DNA of 64,000 nucleotides from Anagrus nilaparvatae (GCA_022575985.1 JAKSXM010000007.1:35962501-36026500); one strand, 5' to 3'; counted from the stretch's first letter, positions 35,614 through 50,475 are shown. Translations and numbers: made by a program. The notes: generated by a model not told the origin, from the letters alone.

Positions 35614-37198
35614 TATTTCCACTATTTAGCTCTACTAATGATAAAAACAATGTTTAATAATTTTTTCTAGATCTGCACAAAATAACTTCGTGTACTTGTT
35701 ATTTTACAAAACATGAATTAATTTTAGGCTTAAATTTACTTTTAAGCACAATAACGTTAAAATCAATGTTACTTTTGAGATTAGAAATACTTCGTGAACG
35801 AGTGGTTTTATATTTAAAATTTAAGTATATTGTAAAGTAACTCGTTCAAGATGTACTTTTTTACGCGTCTAGAAAGAATTCTTAAACATTGTAAGCAGAG
35901 CTAAATAATTGATAATCTTATATTATTTTATAATGATGTTTAATACAAATATAATGTTAAATAATGATATATTAATGTTACGAACAAATTTTGCTAAATA
36001 TTTCCAAATTTTTGTTTGTAACATTATAATTAATATATCATTATTTAACACTATATTTGTAATAAACATCAGTATAAAATACTATAAAATTATCAAATAT
36101 TTAGCTCTGCTTACAATGTTCAATGATTCATTCTAGACGTGTAAAAAAGTACATCTTGAACGAGTTACTTTACAATATACTTAAATTTTAAATATAAAAC
36201 AACTCGTTCACGAAGTATTTCTAATCTTAAATTGATTTTAACGTTATTGTGCTCAAAAGTAATAAATAACAAACTGCTATTAACTAATATTAAACACTTA
36301 TTAAATTGATTAAATTGATATAAATATTTGATATAAATCAAAACTTATAAAAGTTATAAAGACTGAATATTTCCACTATTTAGCTCTACTAATGATAAAA
36401 ACAATGTTCAATAATTCTTTCTAGACATGTAAAAAAGTACATTTTGAACGAGTTACTTTACAATATACTTAAATTTTAAATATAAAACAACTCGTTCACG
36501 AAGTATTTCTAATCTCAAAAGATTGATTGATTTTAACGTTATTGTGCTTAAAAGTAAATTTAAGCCTAAAATTAATTCATATATTGTAAAATAACACGTA
36601 CACGAAGTTGTTTTGTGCACATCTAGAAACAGTTATTAAACATTATAATTTTTATCATAATTGGAAATATTTAGCAACGTTGCTAAACAAATTCGAAAAT
36701 GTTTAGCAACGTTGCTAAACAATTCTGAAAATGTTTAGCAACGTTGCTAAACAAATTTGAAAATGTTTAGCAACGTTGCTAAACAGATTTGAAAATGTTT
36801 AGCAACGTTGCTAAACAAATTGAAAATGTTTAGCAACGTTGCTAAACAAAATTGAAAATGTTTAGCAACGTTGCTAAACAGATTTGAAAATGTTTAGCAA
36901 CGTTGCTAAACAGATTTGAAAATGTTTAGCAACGTTGCAAAACAAATCTGAAAATGTTTAGCAACGTTGCTAAACAAAATTGAAAATCTTTAGCAACGTT
37001 GCTAAACAAATCTGAAAAAGTTTAGCAACGTTGCTAAACAAAATTGAAAATGTTTAGCAACGTTGCTAAACAGATTTGAAAATGTTTAGCAACGTTGCTA
37101 AATAAATCTGGAAATGTTTAGCAACGTTGCTAAACAAATTTAATAATGTTTAGCAACGTTGCTAAACAAATTTGAAAATGTTTAGCAACGTTGCTAAA
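35614..37198 (+). repeat. Unit 27, class S, type I
   Basis: Extra inverted arm at 36425-36669, array at 36670-37198 (529 bp, about 17 repeats), including the AAAATC change seen in units 5 and 11. It lies exactly 28,987 bp from unit 5. Confidence 0.94.
36425..36669 (+). repeat. Type I extra inverted arm (unit 27)
   Basis: Fourth and last copy of the extra arm in the window, with the same ends as the others. No type I unit is found after this point, in the last 27 kb. Confidence 0.9.
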
Positions 37199-39114
37199 TA
37201 TTTCCACTATTTAGCTCTACTAATGATAAAAACAATGTTTAATAATTTTTTCTAGATCTGCACAAAATAACTTCGTGTACTTGTTATTTTACAATACATG
37301 AATTAATTTTAGGCTTAAATTTACTTTTAAGCACAATAACGTTAAAATCAATGTTACTTTTGAGATTAGAAATACTTCGTGAACGAGTGGTTTTATATTT
37401 AAAATTTAAGTATATTGTAAAGTAACTCGTTCAAGATGTATTTTTTTACGCGTCTAGAAAGAATTCTTAAACATTGTAAGCAGAGCTAAATAATTGATAA
37501 TCTTATATTATTTTATAATAATGTTTAATACAAATATAATGTTAAATAATGATATATTAATGTTACGAACAAATTTTGCTAAATATTTCCAAATTTTTGT
37601 TTGTAACATTATAATTAATATATTTAACACTATATTTGTAATAAACATCAGTATAAAATACTATAAAATTATCAAATATAGAGCTAAATATTTGATAATT
37701 TTATAGTATTTTATACTGATGTTTATTACAAATAAGCAGAGGCTTACAATGTTCAATGATTCATTTTAGACGTGTAAAAAAGTACATCTTGAACGAGTTA
37801 CTTTACAATATACTTAAATTTTAAATATAAAACTACTCGTTCACGAAGTATTTCTGATCTTAAATTGATTTTAACGTTATTGTGCTCAAAAGTAATAAAT
37901 AACAAACTGCTATTAACTAATATTAAACACTTATTAAATTGATTAAATTGATATAAATATTTGATATAAATCAAAACTTATAAAAGTTATAAAGACTGCA
38001 TATTTCCACTATTTAGCTCTACTAATGATAAAAACAATGTTCAATAATTCTTTCTAGCAACGTTGCTAAACAAATTGAAAATGTTTAGCAACGTTGCTAA
38101 ACAAATTTGAAAATGTTTAGCAACGTTGCTAAACAAATCTGAAAATGTTTAGCAACGTTGCTAAACAAATTTGAAAATGTTTAGCAACGTTGCTAAACAG
38201 ATTTGAAAATGTTTAGCAACGTTGCTAAACAGATTTGAAAATGTTTAGCAACACTGCTAAACAAAATTGAAAATGTTTAGCAACGTTGCTAAACAAATTT
38301 GAAAATGTTTAGCAACGTTGCTAAATAGATTTGAAAATGTTTAGCAACGTTGCTAAACAGATTTGAAAATATTTAGCAACGTTGCTAAAACGATTTGGAA
38401 ATGTTTAGCAACGTTGCTAAACAGATTTGAAAATGTTTAGCAACGTTGCTAAACAAATTGAAAATGTTTAGCAACGTTGCAAAACAAATTTGAAAATGTT
38501 TAGCAACGTTGCTAAACAAATTGAAAATGTTTAGCAACGTTGCTAAATAAATCTGGAAATGTTTAGCAACGTTGCTAAACAAATTTAATAATGTTTAGCA
38601 ACGTTGCTAAACAGATTTAAAAATGTTTAGCAACGTTGCAAAACAAATCTCAAAATGTTTAGCAACGTAGCTAAACAAATTTGAAAATGTTTAGCAACGT
38701 TGCTAAACAAATCTGAAAATGTTTAGCAACGTTGCTAAACAAAATTGAAAATGTTTAGCAAAACAAATTTGAAAATGTTTAGCAACGTTGCTAAACAAAT
38801 TTGAAAATGTTTAGCAACGTTGCTAAACAGATTTGAAAATGTTTAGCAACGTTGCTAAACAGATTTGAAAATGTTTAGCAACGTTGCTAAACAAATCTGA
38901 AAAAGTTTAGCAACGTTGCTAAACAAAATTGAAAATGTTTAGCAACGTTGCTAAACAGATTTGAAAATGTTTAGCAACGTTGCTAAACAGATTTGAAAAT
39001 GTTTAGCAACGTTGCTAAACAAATTGAAAATGTTTAGCAACGTTGCAAAACAAATTTGAAAATGTTTAGCAACGTTGCTAAATAAATCTGGAAATGTTTA
39101 GCAACGTTGCTAAA
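37199..39114 (+). repeat. Unit 28, class L', long array
   Basis: Hairpin insertion spans 37633-37734. Array at 38055-39114, about 34 repeats. The copy order and length equal those of unit 6. It has AAAACTACTCG and TGTATTTTTTTACG, as in units 2, 6 and 12. Confidence 0.93.
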
Positions 39115-40182
39115 TATTTCCACTATTTAGCTCTACTAATGATAAAAACAATGTTTAATAATTTTTTCTAGATCTGCACAAAATAACTTCGTATACTTGT
39201 TATTTTACAATACATGAATTAATTTTAGGCTTAAATTTACTTTTAAGCACAATAACGTTAAAATCAATGTTACTTTTGAGATTAGAAATACTTCGTGAAC
39301 GAGTGGTTTTATATTTAAAATTTAAGTATATTGTAAAGTAACTCGTTCAAGATGTACTTTTTTACGCGTCTAGAAAGAATTCTTAAACATTGTAAGCAGA
39401 GCTAAATAATTGATAATCTTATATTATTTTATAATGATGTTTAATACAAATATAATGTTAAATAATGATATATTAATGTTACGAACAAATTTTGCTAAAT
39501 ATTTCCAAATTTTTGTTTGTAACATTATAATTAATATATCATTATTTAACACTATATTTGTAATAAACATCAGTATAAAATACTATAAAAATATCAAATA
39601 TAGAGCTAAATATTTGATAATTTTATAGTATTTTATACTGATGTTTATTACAAATAAGCAGAGGCTTACAATGTTCAATGATTCATTCTAGACGTGTAAA
39701 AAAGTACATCTTGAACGAGTTACTTTACAATATACTTAAATTTTAAATATAAAACAACTCGTTCACGAAGTATTTCTGATCTTAAATTGATTTTAACGTT
39801 ATTGTGCTCAAAAGTAATAAATAACAAACTGCTATTAACTAATATTAAACACTTATTAAATTGATTAAATTGATATAAATATTTGATATAAATCAAAACT
39901 TATAAAAGTTATAAAGACTGCATATTTCCACTATTTAGCTCTACTAATGATAAAAACAATGTTCAATAATTCTTTCTAGCAACGTTGCTAAACAAATTGA
40001 AAATGTTTAGCAACGTTGCTAAACAAATTTGAAAATGTTTAGCAACGTTGCTAAACAAATTGAAAATGTTTAGCAACGTTGCAAAACAAATTTGAAAATG
40101 TTTAGCAACGTTGCTAAACAAATTTGAAAATGTTTAGCAACGTTGCTAAACAAATCTGAAAATGTTTAGCAACGTTGCTAAA
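39115..40182 (+). repeat. Unit 29, class L
   Basis: Hairpin insertion spans 39555-39656 with the ATAAAAATATC mismatch of unit 7. Array at 39977-40182, seven repeats. Private CTTCGTATACTT in the leader near 39186. Confidence 0.93.
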
Positions 40183-41196
40183 TATTTCCACTATTTAGCT
40201 CTACTAATGATAAAAACAATGTTTAATAATTTTTTCTAGATCTGCACAAAATAACTTCGTGTACTTGTTATTTTACAATACATGAATTAATTTTAGGCTT
40301 AAATTTACTTATAAGCACAATAACGTTAAAATCAATGTTACTTTTGAGATTAGAAATACTTCGTGAACGAGTGGTTTTATATTTAAAATTTAAGTATATT
40401 GTAAAGTAACTCGTTCAAGATGTACTTTTTTACGCGTCTAGAAAGAATTCTTAAACATTGTAAGCAGACCTAAATAATTGATAATCTTATATTATTTTAT
40501 AATGATGTTTAATACAAATATAATGTTAAATAATGATATATTAATGTTACGAACAAATTTTGCTAAATATTTCCAAATTTTTGTTTGTAACATTATAATT
40601 AATATATCATTATTTAACACTATATTTGTAATAAACATCAGTATAAAATACTATAAAATTATCAAATATTTAGCTCTGCTTACAATGTTCAATGATTCAT
40701 TCTAGACGTGTAAAAAAGTACATCTTGAACGAGTTACTTTACAATATACTTAAATTTTAAATATAAAACAACTCGTTCACGAAGTATTTCTGATCTTAAA
40801 TTGATTTTAACGTTATTGTGCTCAAAAGTAATAAATAACAAACTGCTATTAACTAATATTAAACACTTATTAAATTGATTAAATTGATATAAATATTTGA
40901 TATAAATCAAAACTTATAAAAGTTATAAAGACTGCATATTTCCACTATTTAGCTCTACTAATGATAAAAACAATGTTCAATAATTCTTTCTAGCAACGTT
41001 GCTAAACAAATTGAAAATGTTTAGCAACGTTGCTAAACAAATTTGAAAATGTTTAGCAACGTTGCTAAACAAATTGAAAATGTTTAGCAACGTTGCAAAA
41101 CAAATTTGAAAATGTTTAGCAACGTTGCTAAACAAATTTGAAAATGTTTAGCAACGTTGCTAAACAAATCTGAAAATGTTTAGCAACGTTGCTAAA
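40183..41196 (+). repeat. Unit 30, class S, shortened array
   Basis: Array at 40991-41196, seven repeats against 15 in its counterpart unit 8. The shared backbone (CTTATAAGCAC) ends where the arrays begin to differ. Private GCAGACCTAAAT near 40465. Confidence 0.93.
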
Positions 41197-42431
41197 TATT
41201 TCCACTATTTAGCTCTACTAATGATAAAAACAATGTTTAATAATTTTTTCTAGATCTGCACAAAATAACTTCGTGTACTTGTTATTTTACAATACATGAA
41301 TTAATTTTAGGCTTAAATTTACTTTTAAGCACAATAACGTTAAAATCAATGTTACTTTTGAGATTAGAAATACTTCGTGAACGAGTGGTTTTATATTTAA
41401 AATTTAAGTATATTGTAAAGTAACTCGTTCAAGATGTACTTTTTTACGCGTCTAGAAAGAATTCTTAAACATTGTAAGCAGAGCTAAATAATTGATAATC
41501 TTATATTATTTTATAATGATGTTTAATACAAATATAATGTTAAATAATGATATATTAATGTTACGAACAAATTTTGCTAAATATTTCCAAATTTTTGTTT
41601 GTAACATTATAATTAATATATCATTATTTAACACTATATTTGTAATAAACATCAGTATAAAATACTATAAAATTATCAAATATTTAGCTCTGCTTACAAT
41701 GTTCAATGATTCATTCTAGACGTGTAAAAAAGTACATCTTGAACGAGTTACTTTACAATATACTTAAATTTTAAATATAAAACAACTCGTTCACGAAGTA
41801 TTTCTGATCTTAAATTGATTTTAACGTTATTGTGCTCAAAAGTAATAAATAACAAACTGTTATTAACTAATATTAAACACTTATTAAATTGATTAAATTG
41901 ATATAAATATTTGATATAAATCAAAATTTATAAAAGTTATAAAGACTGCATATTTCCACTATTTAGCTCTACTAATGATAAAAACAATGTTCAATAATTC
42001 TTTCTAGCAACGTTGCTAAACAAATTGAAAATGTTTAGCAACGTTGCTAAACAAATTTGAAAATATTTAGCAACGTTGCCAAACAAATTGAAAATGTTTA
42101 GCAACGTTGCAAAACAAATTTGAAAATGTTTAGCAACGTTGCTAAACAAATTTGAAAATGTTTAGCAACATTGCTAAACAAATTGAAAATGTTTAGCAAC
42201 GTTGCTAAACAAATTTGAAAATGTTTAGCAACGTTGCTAAACAGATTTGAAAATGTTTAGCAACGTTGCTAAACAAATTGAAAATGTTTAGCAACGTTGC
42301 TAAACAAATTGAAAATGTTTAGCAACGTTGCAAAACAAATTTGAAAATGTTTAGCAACGTTGCTAAACAAATTTGAAAATGTTTAGCAACGTTGCTAAAC
42401 AAATCTGAAAATGTTTAGCAACGTTGCTAAA
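41197..42431 (+). repeat. Unit 31, class S
   Basis: Array at 42005-42431, about 14 repeats, with a damaged core GTTGCCAAAC near 42075 and AACATTGC near 42168. The spacer has AAACTGTTATT. The same set of changes marks units 36 and 41, each of which begins a five-unit period. Confidence 0.93.
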
Positions 42432-43666
42432 TATTTCCACTATTTAGCTCTACTAATGATAAAAACAATGTTTAATAATTTTTTCTAGATCTGCAAAAAA
42501 TAACTTCGTGTACTTGTTATTTTACAATACATGAATTAATTTTAGGCTTAAATTTACTTTTAAGCACAATAACGTTAAAATCAATGTTACTTTTGAGATT
42601 AGAAATACTTCGTGAACGAGTGGTTTTATATTTAAAATTTAAGTATATTGTAAAGTAACTCGTTCAAGATGTACTTTTTTACGCGTCTAGAAAGAATTCT
42701 TAAACATTGTAAGCAGAGCTAAATAATTGATAATATTATATTATTTTATAATGATGTTTAATACAAATATAATGTTAAATAATGATATATTAATGTTACG
42801 AACAAATTTTGCTAAATATTTCCAAATTTTTGTTTGTAACATTATAATTAATATATCTCTATTTAACACTATATTTGTAATAAACATCAGTATAAAATAC
42901 TATAAAATTATCAAATATTTAGCTCTGCTTACAATGTTCAATGATTCATTCTAGACGTGTAAAAAAGTACATCTTGAACGAGTTACTTTACAATATACTT
43001 AAATTTTAAATATAAAACAACTCGTTCACGAAGTATTTCTGATCTTAAATTGATTTTAACGTTATTGTGCTCAAAAGTAATAAATAACAAACTGCTATTA
43101 ACTAATATTAAACACTTATTAAATTGATTAAATTGATATAAATATTTGATATAAATCAAAATTTATAAAAGTTATAAAGACTGCATATTTCCACTATTTA
43201 GCTCTACTAATGATAAAAACAATGTTCAATAATTCTTTCTAGCAACGTTGCTAAACAAATTGAAAATGTTTAGCAACGTTGCTAAACAAATTTGAAAATG
43301 TTTAGCAACGTTGCTAAACAAATTGAAAATGTTTAGCAACGTTGCAAAACAAATTTGAAAATGTTTAGCAACGTTGCTAAACAAATTTGAAAATGTTTAG
43401 CAACGTTGCTAAACAAATTGAAAATGTTTAGCAACGTTGCTAAACAAATTTGAAAATGTTTAGCAACGTTGCTAAACAGATTTGAAAATGTTTAGCAACG
43501 TTGCTAAACAAATTGAAAATGTTTAGCAACGTTGCTAAACAAATTGAAAATGTTTAGCAACGTTGCAAAACAAATTTGAAAATGTTTAGCAACGTTGCTA
43601 AACAAATTTGAAAATGTTTAGCAACGTTGCTAAACAAATCTGAAAATGTTTAGCAACGTTGCTAAA
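42432..43666 (+). repeat. Unit 32, class S; start of 4.63-kb block copy 2
   Basis: Array at 43240-43666, about 14 repeats. Markers GATCTGCAAAAAATAAC in the leader and ATATCTCTATTT near the foldback apex recur in units 37 and 42. Confidence 0.93.
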
Positions 43667-44734
43667 TATTTCCACTATTTAGCTCTACTAATGATAAAAA
43701 CAATGTTTAATAATTTTTTCTAGATCTGCACAAAATAACTTCGTGTACTTGTTATTTTACAATACATGAATTAATTTTAGGCTTAAATTTACTTTTAAGC
43801 ACAATAACGTTAAAATCAATGTTACTTTTGAGATTAGAAATACTTCGTGAACGAGTGGTTTTATATTTAAAATTTAAGTATATTGTAAAGTAACTCGTTC
43901 AAGATGTACTTTTTTACGCGTCTAGAAAGAATTCTTAAACATTGTAAGCAGAGCTAAATAATTGATAATCTTATATTATTTTATAATGATGTTTAATACA
44001 AATATAATGTTAAATAATGATATATTAATGTTACGAACAAATTTTGCTAAATATTTCCAAATTTTTGTTTGTAACATTATAATTAATATATCATTATTTA
44101 ACACTATATTTGTAATAAACATCAGTATAAAATACTATAAAATTATCAAATATAGAGCTAAATATTTGATAATTTTATAGTATTTTATACTGATGTTTAT
44201 TACAAATAAGCAGAGGCTTACAATGTTCAATGATTCATTCTAGACGTGTAAAAAAGTACATCTTGAACGAGTTACTTTACAATATACTTAAATTTTAAAT
44301 ATAAAACAACTCGTTCACGAAGTATTTCTGATCTTAAATTGATTTTAACGTTATTGTGCTCAAAAGTAATAAATAATAAACTGCTATTAACTAATATTAA
44401 ACACTTATTAAATTGATTAAATTGATATAAATATTTGATATAAATCAAAACTTATAAAAGTTATAAAGACTGCATATTTCCACTATTTAGCTCTACTAAT
44501 GATAAAAACAATGTTCAATAATTCTTTCTAGCAACGTTGATAAACAAATTGAAAATGTTTAGCAACGTTGCTAAACAAATTTGAAAATGTTTAGCAACGT
44601 TGCTAAACAAATTGAAAATGTTTAGCAACGTTGCAAAACAAATTTGAAAATGTTTAGCAACGTTGCTAAACAAATTTGAAAATTTTTAGCAACGTTGCTA
44701 AACAAATCTGAAAATGTTTAGCAACGTTGCTAAA
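43667..44734 (+). repeat. Unit 33, class L
   Basis: Hairpin insertion spans 44107-44208. Array at 44529-44734, seven repeats, starting with the damaged CAACGTTGATAAAC. Counterpart of unit 14 at an offset of 24,083 bp. Confidence 0.93.
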
Positions 44735-46065
44735 TATTTCCACTATTTAGCTCTACTAATGATAAAAACAATGTTTAATAATTTTTTCTAGATCTGCACA
44801 AAATAACTTCGTGTACTTGTTATTTTACAATACATGAATTAATTTTAGGCTTAAATTTACTTTTAAGCACAATAACGTTAAAATCAATGTTACTTTTGAG
44901 ATTAGAAATACTTCGTGAACGAGTGGTTTTATATTTAAAATTTAAGTATATTGTAAAGTAACTCGTTCAAGATGTACTTTTTTACGCGTCTAGAAAGAAT
45001 TCTTAAACATTGTAAGCAGAGCTAAATAATTGATAATCTTATATTATTTTATAATGATGTTTAATACAAATATAATGTTAAATAATGATATATTAATGTT
45101 ACGAACAAATTTTGCTAAATATTTCCAAATTTTTGTTTGTAACATTATAATTAATATATCATTATTTAACACTATATTTGTAATAAACATCAGTATAAAA
45201 TACTATAAAATTATCAAATATTTAGCTCTGCTTACAATGTTCAATGATTCATTCTAGACGTGTAAAAAAGTACATCTTGAACGAGTTACTTTACAATATA
45301 CTTAAATTTTAAATATAAAACAACTCGTTCACGAAGTATTTCTGATCTTAAATTGATTTTAACGTTATTGTGCTCAAAAGTAATAAATAACAAACTGCTA
45401 TTAACTAATATTAAACACTTATTAAATTGATTAAATTGATATAAATATTTGATATAAATCAAAACTTATAAAAGTTATAAAGACTGCATATTTCCACTAT
45501 TTAGCTCTACTAATGATAAAAACAATGTTCAATAATTCTTTTTAGCAACGTTGCTAAACAAATTGAAAATGTTTAGCAACGTTGCTAAACAAATTTGAAA
45601 ATGTTTAGCAACGTTGCTAAACAAATTGAAAATGTTTAGCAACGTTGCAAAACAAATTTGAAAATGTTTAGCAACGTTGCTAAACAAATTTGAAAATGTT
45701 TAGCAACGTTGCTAAACAAATCTGAAAATGTTTAGCAACGTTGCTAAACAAAATTGAAAATGTTTAGCAACGTTGCAAAACAAATTTGAAAATGTTTAGC
45801 AACGTTGCTAAACAAATTGAAAATGTTTAGCAACGTTGCTAAACAAATTTGAAAATGTTTAGCAACGTTGCTAAACAAATTGAAAATGTTTAGCAACGTT
45901 GCAAAACAAATTTGAAAATGTTTAGCAACGTTGCTAAACAAATTGAAAATGTTTAGCAACGTTGCAAAACAAATTTGAAAATGTTTAGCAACGTTGCTAA
46001 ACAAATTTGAAAATGTTTAGCAACGTTGCTAAACAAATCTGAAAATGTTTAGCAACGTTGCTAAA
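44735..46065 (+). repeat. Unit 34, class S
   Basis: Array at 45543-46065, about 17 repeats, entered through TTCTTTTTAGC. Counterpart of units 15, 39 and 45. Confidence 0.93.
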
Positions 46066-47064
46066 TATTTCCACTATTTAGCTCTACTAATGATAAAAAC
46101 AATGTTTAATAATTTTTTCTAGATCTGCACAAAATAACTTCGTGTACTTGTTATTTTACAATACATGAATTAATTTTAGGCTTAAATTTACTTTTAAGCA
46201 CAATAACGTTAAAATCAATGTTACTTTTGAGATTAGAAATACTTCGTGAACGAGTGGTTTTATATTTAAAATTTAAGTATATTGTAAAGTAACTCGTTCA
46301 AGATGTACTTTTTTACGCGTCTAGAAAGAATTCTTAAACATTGTAAGCAGAGCTAAATAATTGATAATCTTATATTATTTTATAATAATGTTTAATACAA
46401 ATATAATGTTAAATAATGATATATTAATGTTACGAACAAATTTTGCTAAATATTTCCAAATTTTTGTTTGTAACATTATAATTAATATATTTAACACTAT
46501 ATTTGTAATAAACATCAGTATAAAATACTATAAAATTATAAAATATAGAGCTAAATATTTGATAATTTTATAGTATTTTATACTGATGTTTATTACAAAT
46601 AAGCAGAGGCTTACAATGTTCAATGATTCATTTTAGACGTGTAAAAAAGTACATCTTGAACGAGTTACTTTACAATATACTTAAATTTTAAATATAAAAC
46701 AACTCGTTCACGAAGTATTTCTGATCTTAAATTGATTTTAACGTTATTGTGCTCAAAAGTAATAAATAACAAACTGCTATTAACTAATATTAAACACTTA
46801 TTAAATTGATTAAATTGATATAAATATTTGATATAAATCAAAACTTATAAAAGTTATAAAGACTGCATATTTCCACTATTTAGCTCTACTAATGATAAAA
46901 ACAATGTTCAATAATTCTTTCTAGAAACGTTGCTAAACAAATTGAAAATGTTTAGCAACGTTGCAAAACAAATTTGAAAATGTTTAGCAACGTTGCTAAA
47001 CAAATTTGAAAATGTTTAGCAACGTTGCTAAACAAATCTGAAAATGTTTAGCAACGTTGCTAAA
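46066..47064 (+). repeat. Unit 35, class L', short array
   Basis: Hairpin insertion spans 46500-46601. Array at 46922-47064, five repeats, the first reading CTAGAAACGTTGC, shared with units 40 and 48 but not with unit 16. Confidence 0.93.
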
Positions 47065-48299
47065 TATTTCCACTATTTAGCTCTACTAATGATAAAAACA
47101 ATGTTTAATAATTTTTTCTAGATCTGCACAAAATAACTTCGTGTACTTGTTATTTTACAATACATGAATTAATTTTAGGCTTAAATTTACTTTTAAGCAC
47201 AATAACGTTAAAATCAATGTTACTTTTGAGATTAGAAATACTTCGTGAACGAGTGGTTTTATATTTAAAATTTAAGTATATTGTAAAGTAACTCGTTCAA
47301 GATGTACTTTTTTACGCGTCTAGAAAGAATTCTTAAACATTGTAAGCAGAGCTAAATAATTGATAATCTTATATTATTTTATAATGATGTTTAATACAAA
47401 TATAATGTTAAATAATGATATATTAATGTTACGAACAAATTTTGCTAAATATTTCCAAATTTTTGTTTGTAACATTATAATTAATATATCATTATTTAAC
47501 ACTATATTTGTAATAAACATCAGTATAAAATACTATAAAATTATCAAATATTTAGCTCTGCTTACAATGTTCAATGATTCATTCTAGACGTGTAAAAAAG
47601 TACATCTTGAACGAGTTACTTTACAATATACTTAAATTTTAAATATAAAACAACTCGTTCACGAAGTATTTCTGATCTTAAATTGATTTTAACGTTATTG
47701 TGCTCAAAAGTAATAAATAACAAACTGTTATTAACTAATATTAAACACTTATTAAATTGATTAAATTGATATAAATATTTGATATAAATCAAAATTTATA
47801 AAAGTTATAAAGACTGCATATTTCCACTATTTAGCTCTACTAATGATAAAAACAATGTTCAATAATTCTTTCTAGCAACGTTGCTAAACAAATTGAAAAT
47901 GTTTAGCAACGTTGCTAAACAAATTTGAAAATATTTAGCAACGTTGCCAAACAAATTGAAAATGTTTAGCAACGTTGCAAAACAAATTTGAAAATGTTTA
48001 GCAACGTTGCTAAACAAATTTGAAAATGTTTAGCAACATTGCTAAACAAATTGAATATGTTTAGCAACGTTGCTAAACAAATTTGAAAATGTTTAGCAAC
48101 GTTGCTAAACAGATTTGAAAATGTTTAGCAACGTTGCTAAACAAATTGAAAATGTTTAGCAACGTTGCTAAACAAATTGAAAATGTTTAGCAACGTTGCA
48201 AAACAAATTTGAAAATGTTTAGCAACGTTGCTAAACAAATTTGAAAATGTTTAGCAACGTTGCTAAACAAATCTGAAAATGTTTAGCAACGTTGCTAAA
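47065..48299 (+). repeat. Unit 36, class S
   Basis: Array at 47873-48299, about 14 repeats, with the GTTGCCAAAC and AACATTGC cores of unit 31 and a private GAATATG linker near 48053. Confidence 0.93.
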
Positions 48300-49439
48300 T
48301 ATTTCCACTATTTAGCTCTACTAATGATAAAAACAATGTTTAATAATTTTTTCTAGATCTGCAAAAAATAACTTCGTGTACTTGTTATTTTACAATACAT
48401 GAATTAATTTTAGGCTTAAATTTACTTTTAAGCACAATAACGTTAAAATCAATGTTACTTTTGAGATTAGAAATACTTCGTGAACGAGTGGTTTTATATT
48501 TAAAATTTAAGTATATTGTAAAGTAACTCGTTCAAGATGTACTTTTTTACGCGTCTAGAAAGAATTCTTAAACATTGTAAGCAGAGCTAAATAATTGATA
48601 ATATTATATTATTTTATAATGATGTTTAATACAAATATAATGTTAAATAATGATATATTAATGTTACGAACAAATTTTGCTAAATATTTCCAAATTTTTG
48701 TTTGTAACATTATAATTAATATATCTCTATTTAACACTATATTTGTAATAAACATCAGTATAAAATACTATAAAATTATCAAATATTTAGCTCTGCTTAC
48801 AATGTTCAATGATTCATTCTAGACGTGTAAAAAAGTACATCTTGAACGAGTTACTTTACAATATACTTAAATTTTAAATATAAAACAACTCGTTCACGAA
48901 GTATTTCTGATCTTAAATTGATTTTAACGTTATTGTGCTCAAAAGTAATAAATAACAAACTGCTATTAACTAATATTAAACACTTATTAAATTGATTAAA
49001 TTGATATAAATATTTGATATAAATCAAAATTTATAAAAGTTATAAAGACTGCATATTTCCACTATTTAGCTCTACTAATGATAAAAACAATGTTCAATAA
49101 TTCTTTCTAGCAACGTTGCTAAACAAATTGAAAATGTTTAGCAACGTTGCTAAACAAATTTGAAAATGTTTAGCAACGTTGCTAAACAAATTGAAAATGT
49201 TTAGCAACGTTGCAAAACAAATTTGAAAATGTTTAGCAACGTTGCTAAACAAATTTGAAAATGTTTAGCAACGTTGCTAAACAAATTGAAAATGTTTAGC
49301 AACGTTGCTAAACAAATTGAAAATGTTTAGCAACGTTGCAAAACAAATTTGAAAATGTTTAGCAACGTTGCTAAACAAATTTGAAAATGTTTAGCAACGT
49401 TGCTAAACAAATCTGAAAATGTTTAGCAACGTTGCTAAA
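48300..49439 (+). repeat. Unit 37, class S, three repeats lost
   Basis: Array at 49108-49439, about 11 repeats. Compared with unit 32 it is 95 bp shorter, which is three repeats. Leader and apex markers of unit 32 are kept. Confidence 0.93.
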
Positions 49440-50475
49440 TATTTCCACTATTTAGCTCTACTAATGATAAAAACAATGTTTAATAATTTTTTCTAGATCT
49501 GCACAAAATAACTTCGTGTACTTGTTATTTTACAATACATGAATTAATTTTAGGCTTAAATTTACTTTTAAGCACAATAACGTTAAAATCAATGTTACTT
49601 TTGAGATTAGAAATACTTCGTGAACGAGTGGTTTTATATTTAAAATTTAAGTATATTGTAAAGTAACTCGTTCAAGATGTACTTTTTTACGCGTCTAGAA
49701 AGAATTCTTAAACATTGTAAGCAGAGCTAAATAATTGATAATCTTATATTATTTTATAATGATGTTTAATACAAATATAATGTTAAATAATGATATATTA
49801 ATGTTACGAACAAATTTTGCTAAATATTTCCAAATTTTTGTTTGTAACATTATAATTAATATATCATTATTTAACACTATATTTGTAATAAACATCAGTA
49901 TAAAATACTATAAAATTATCAAATATAGAGCTAAATATTTGATAATTTTATAGTATTTTATACTGATGTTTATTACAAATAAGCAGAGGCTTACAATGTT
50001 CAATGATTCATTCTAGACGTGTAAAAAAGTACATCTTGAACGAGTTACTTTACAATATACTTAAATTTTAAATATAAAACAACTCGTTCACGAAGTATTT
50101 CTGATCTTAAATTGATTTTAACGTTATTGTGCTCAAAAGTAATAAATAATAAACTGCTATTAACTAATATTAAACACTTATTAAATTGATTAAATTGATA
50201 TAAATATTTGATATAAATCAAAACTTATAAAAGTTATAAAGACTGCATATTTCCACTATTTAGCTCTACTAATGATAAAAACAATGTTCAATAATTCTTT
50301 CTAGCAACGTTGATAAACAAATTGAAAATGTTTAGCAACGTTGCTAAACAAATTGAAAATGTTTAGCAACGTTGCAAAACAAATTTGAAAATGTTTAGCA
50401 ACGTTGCTAAACAAATTTGAAAATTTTTAGCAACGTTGCTAAACAAATCTGAAAATGTTTAGCAACGTTGCTAAA
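49440..50475 (+). repeat. Unit 38, class L, one repeat lost
   Basis: Hairpin insertion spans 49880-49981. Array at 50302-50475, six repeats, 32 bp shorter than unit 33. It starts with the damaged CAACGTTGATAAAC. Confidence 0.93.

Larger units (their letters stand above)
34610..40990 (+). repeat. Segmental duplication A, copy 2 (units 26-30)
   Basis: Second copy of 5623-12003. By eye I saw only about half a dozen substitutions between the copies, for example at 8301/37288, 10208/39195 and 11479/40466. That is an incomplete count, but it indicates a recent event. Confidence 0.9.
42432..47064 (+). repeat. Higher-order block R, copy 2 (units 32-35)
   Basis: Same length and unit order as copy 1. 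It differs at its first unit by GATCTGCAAAAAAT and CTCTATTT and at its last array by the damaged first core. Confidence 0.9.
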
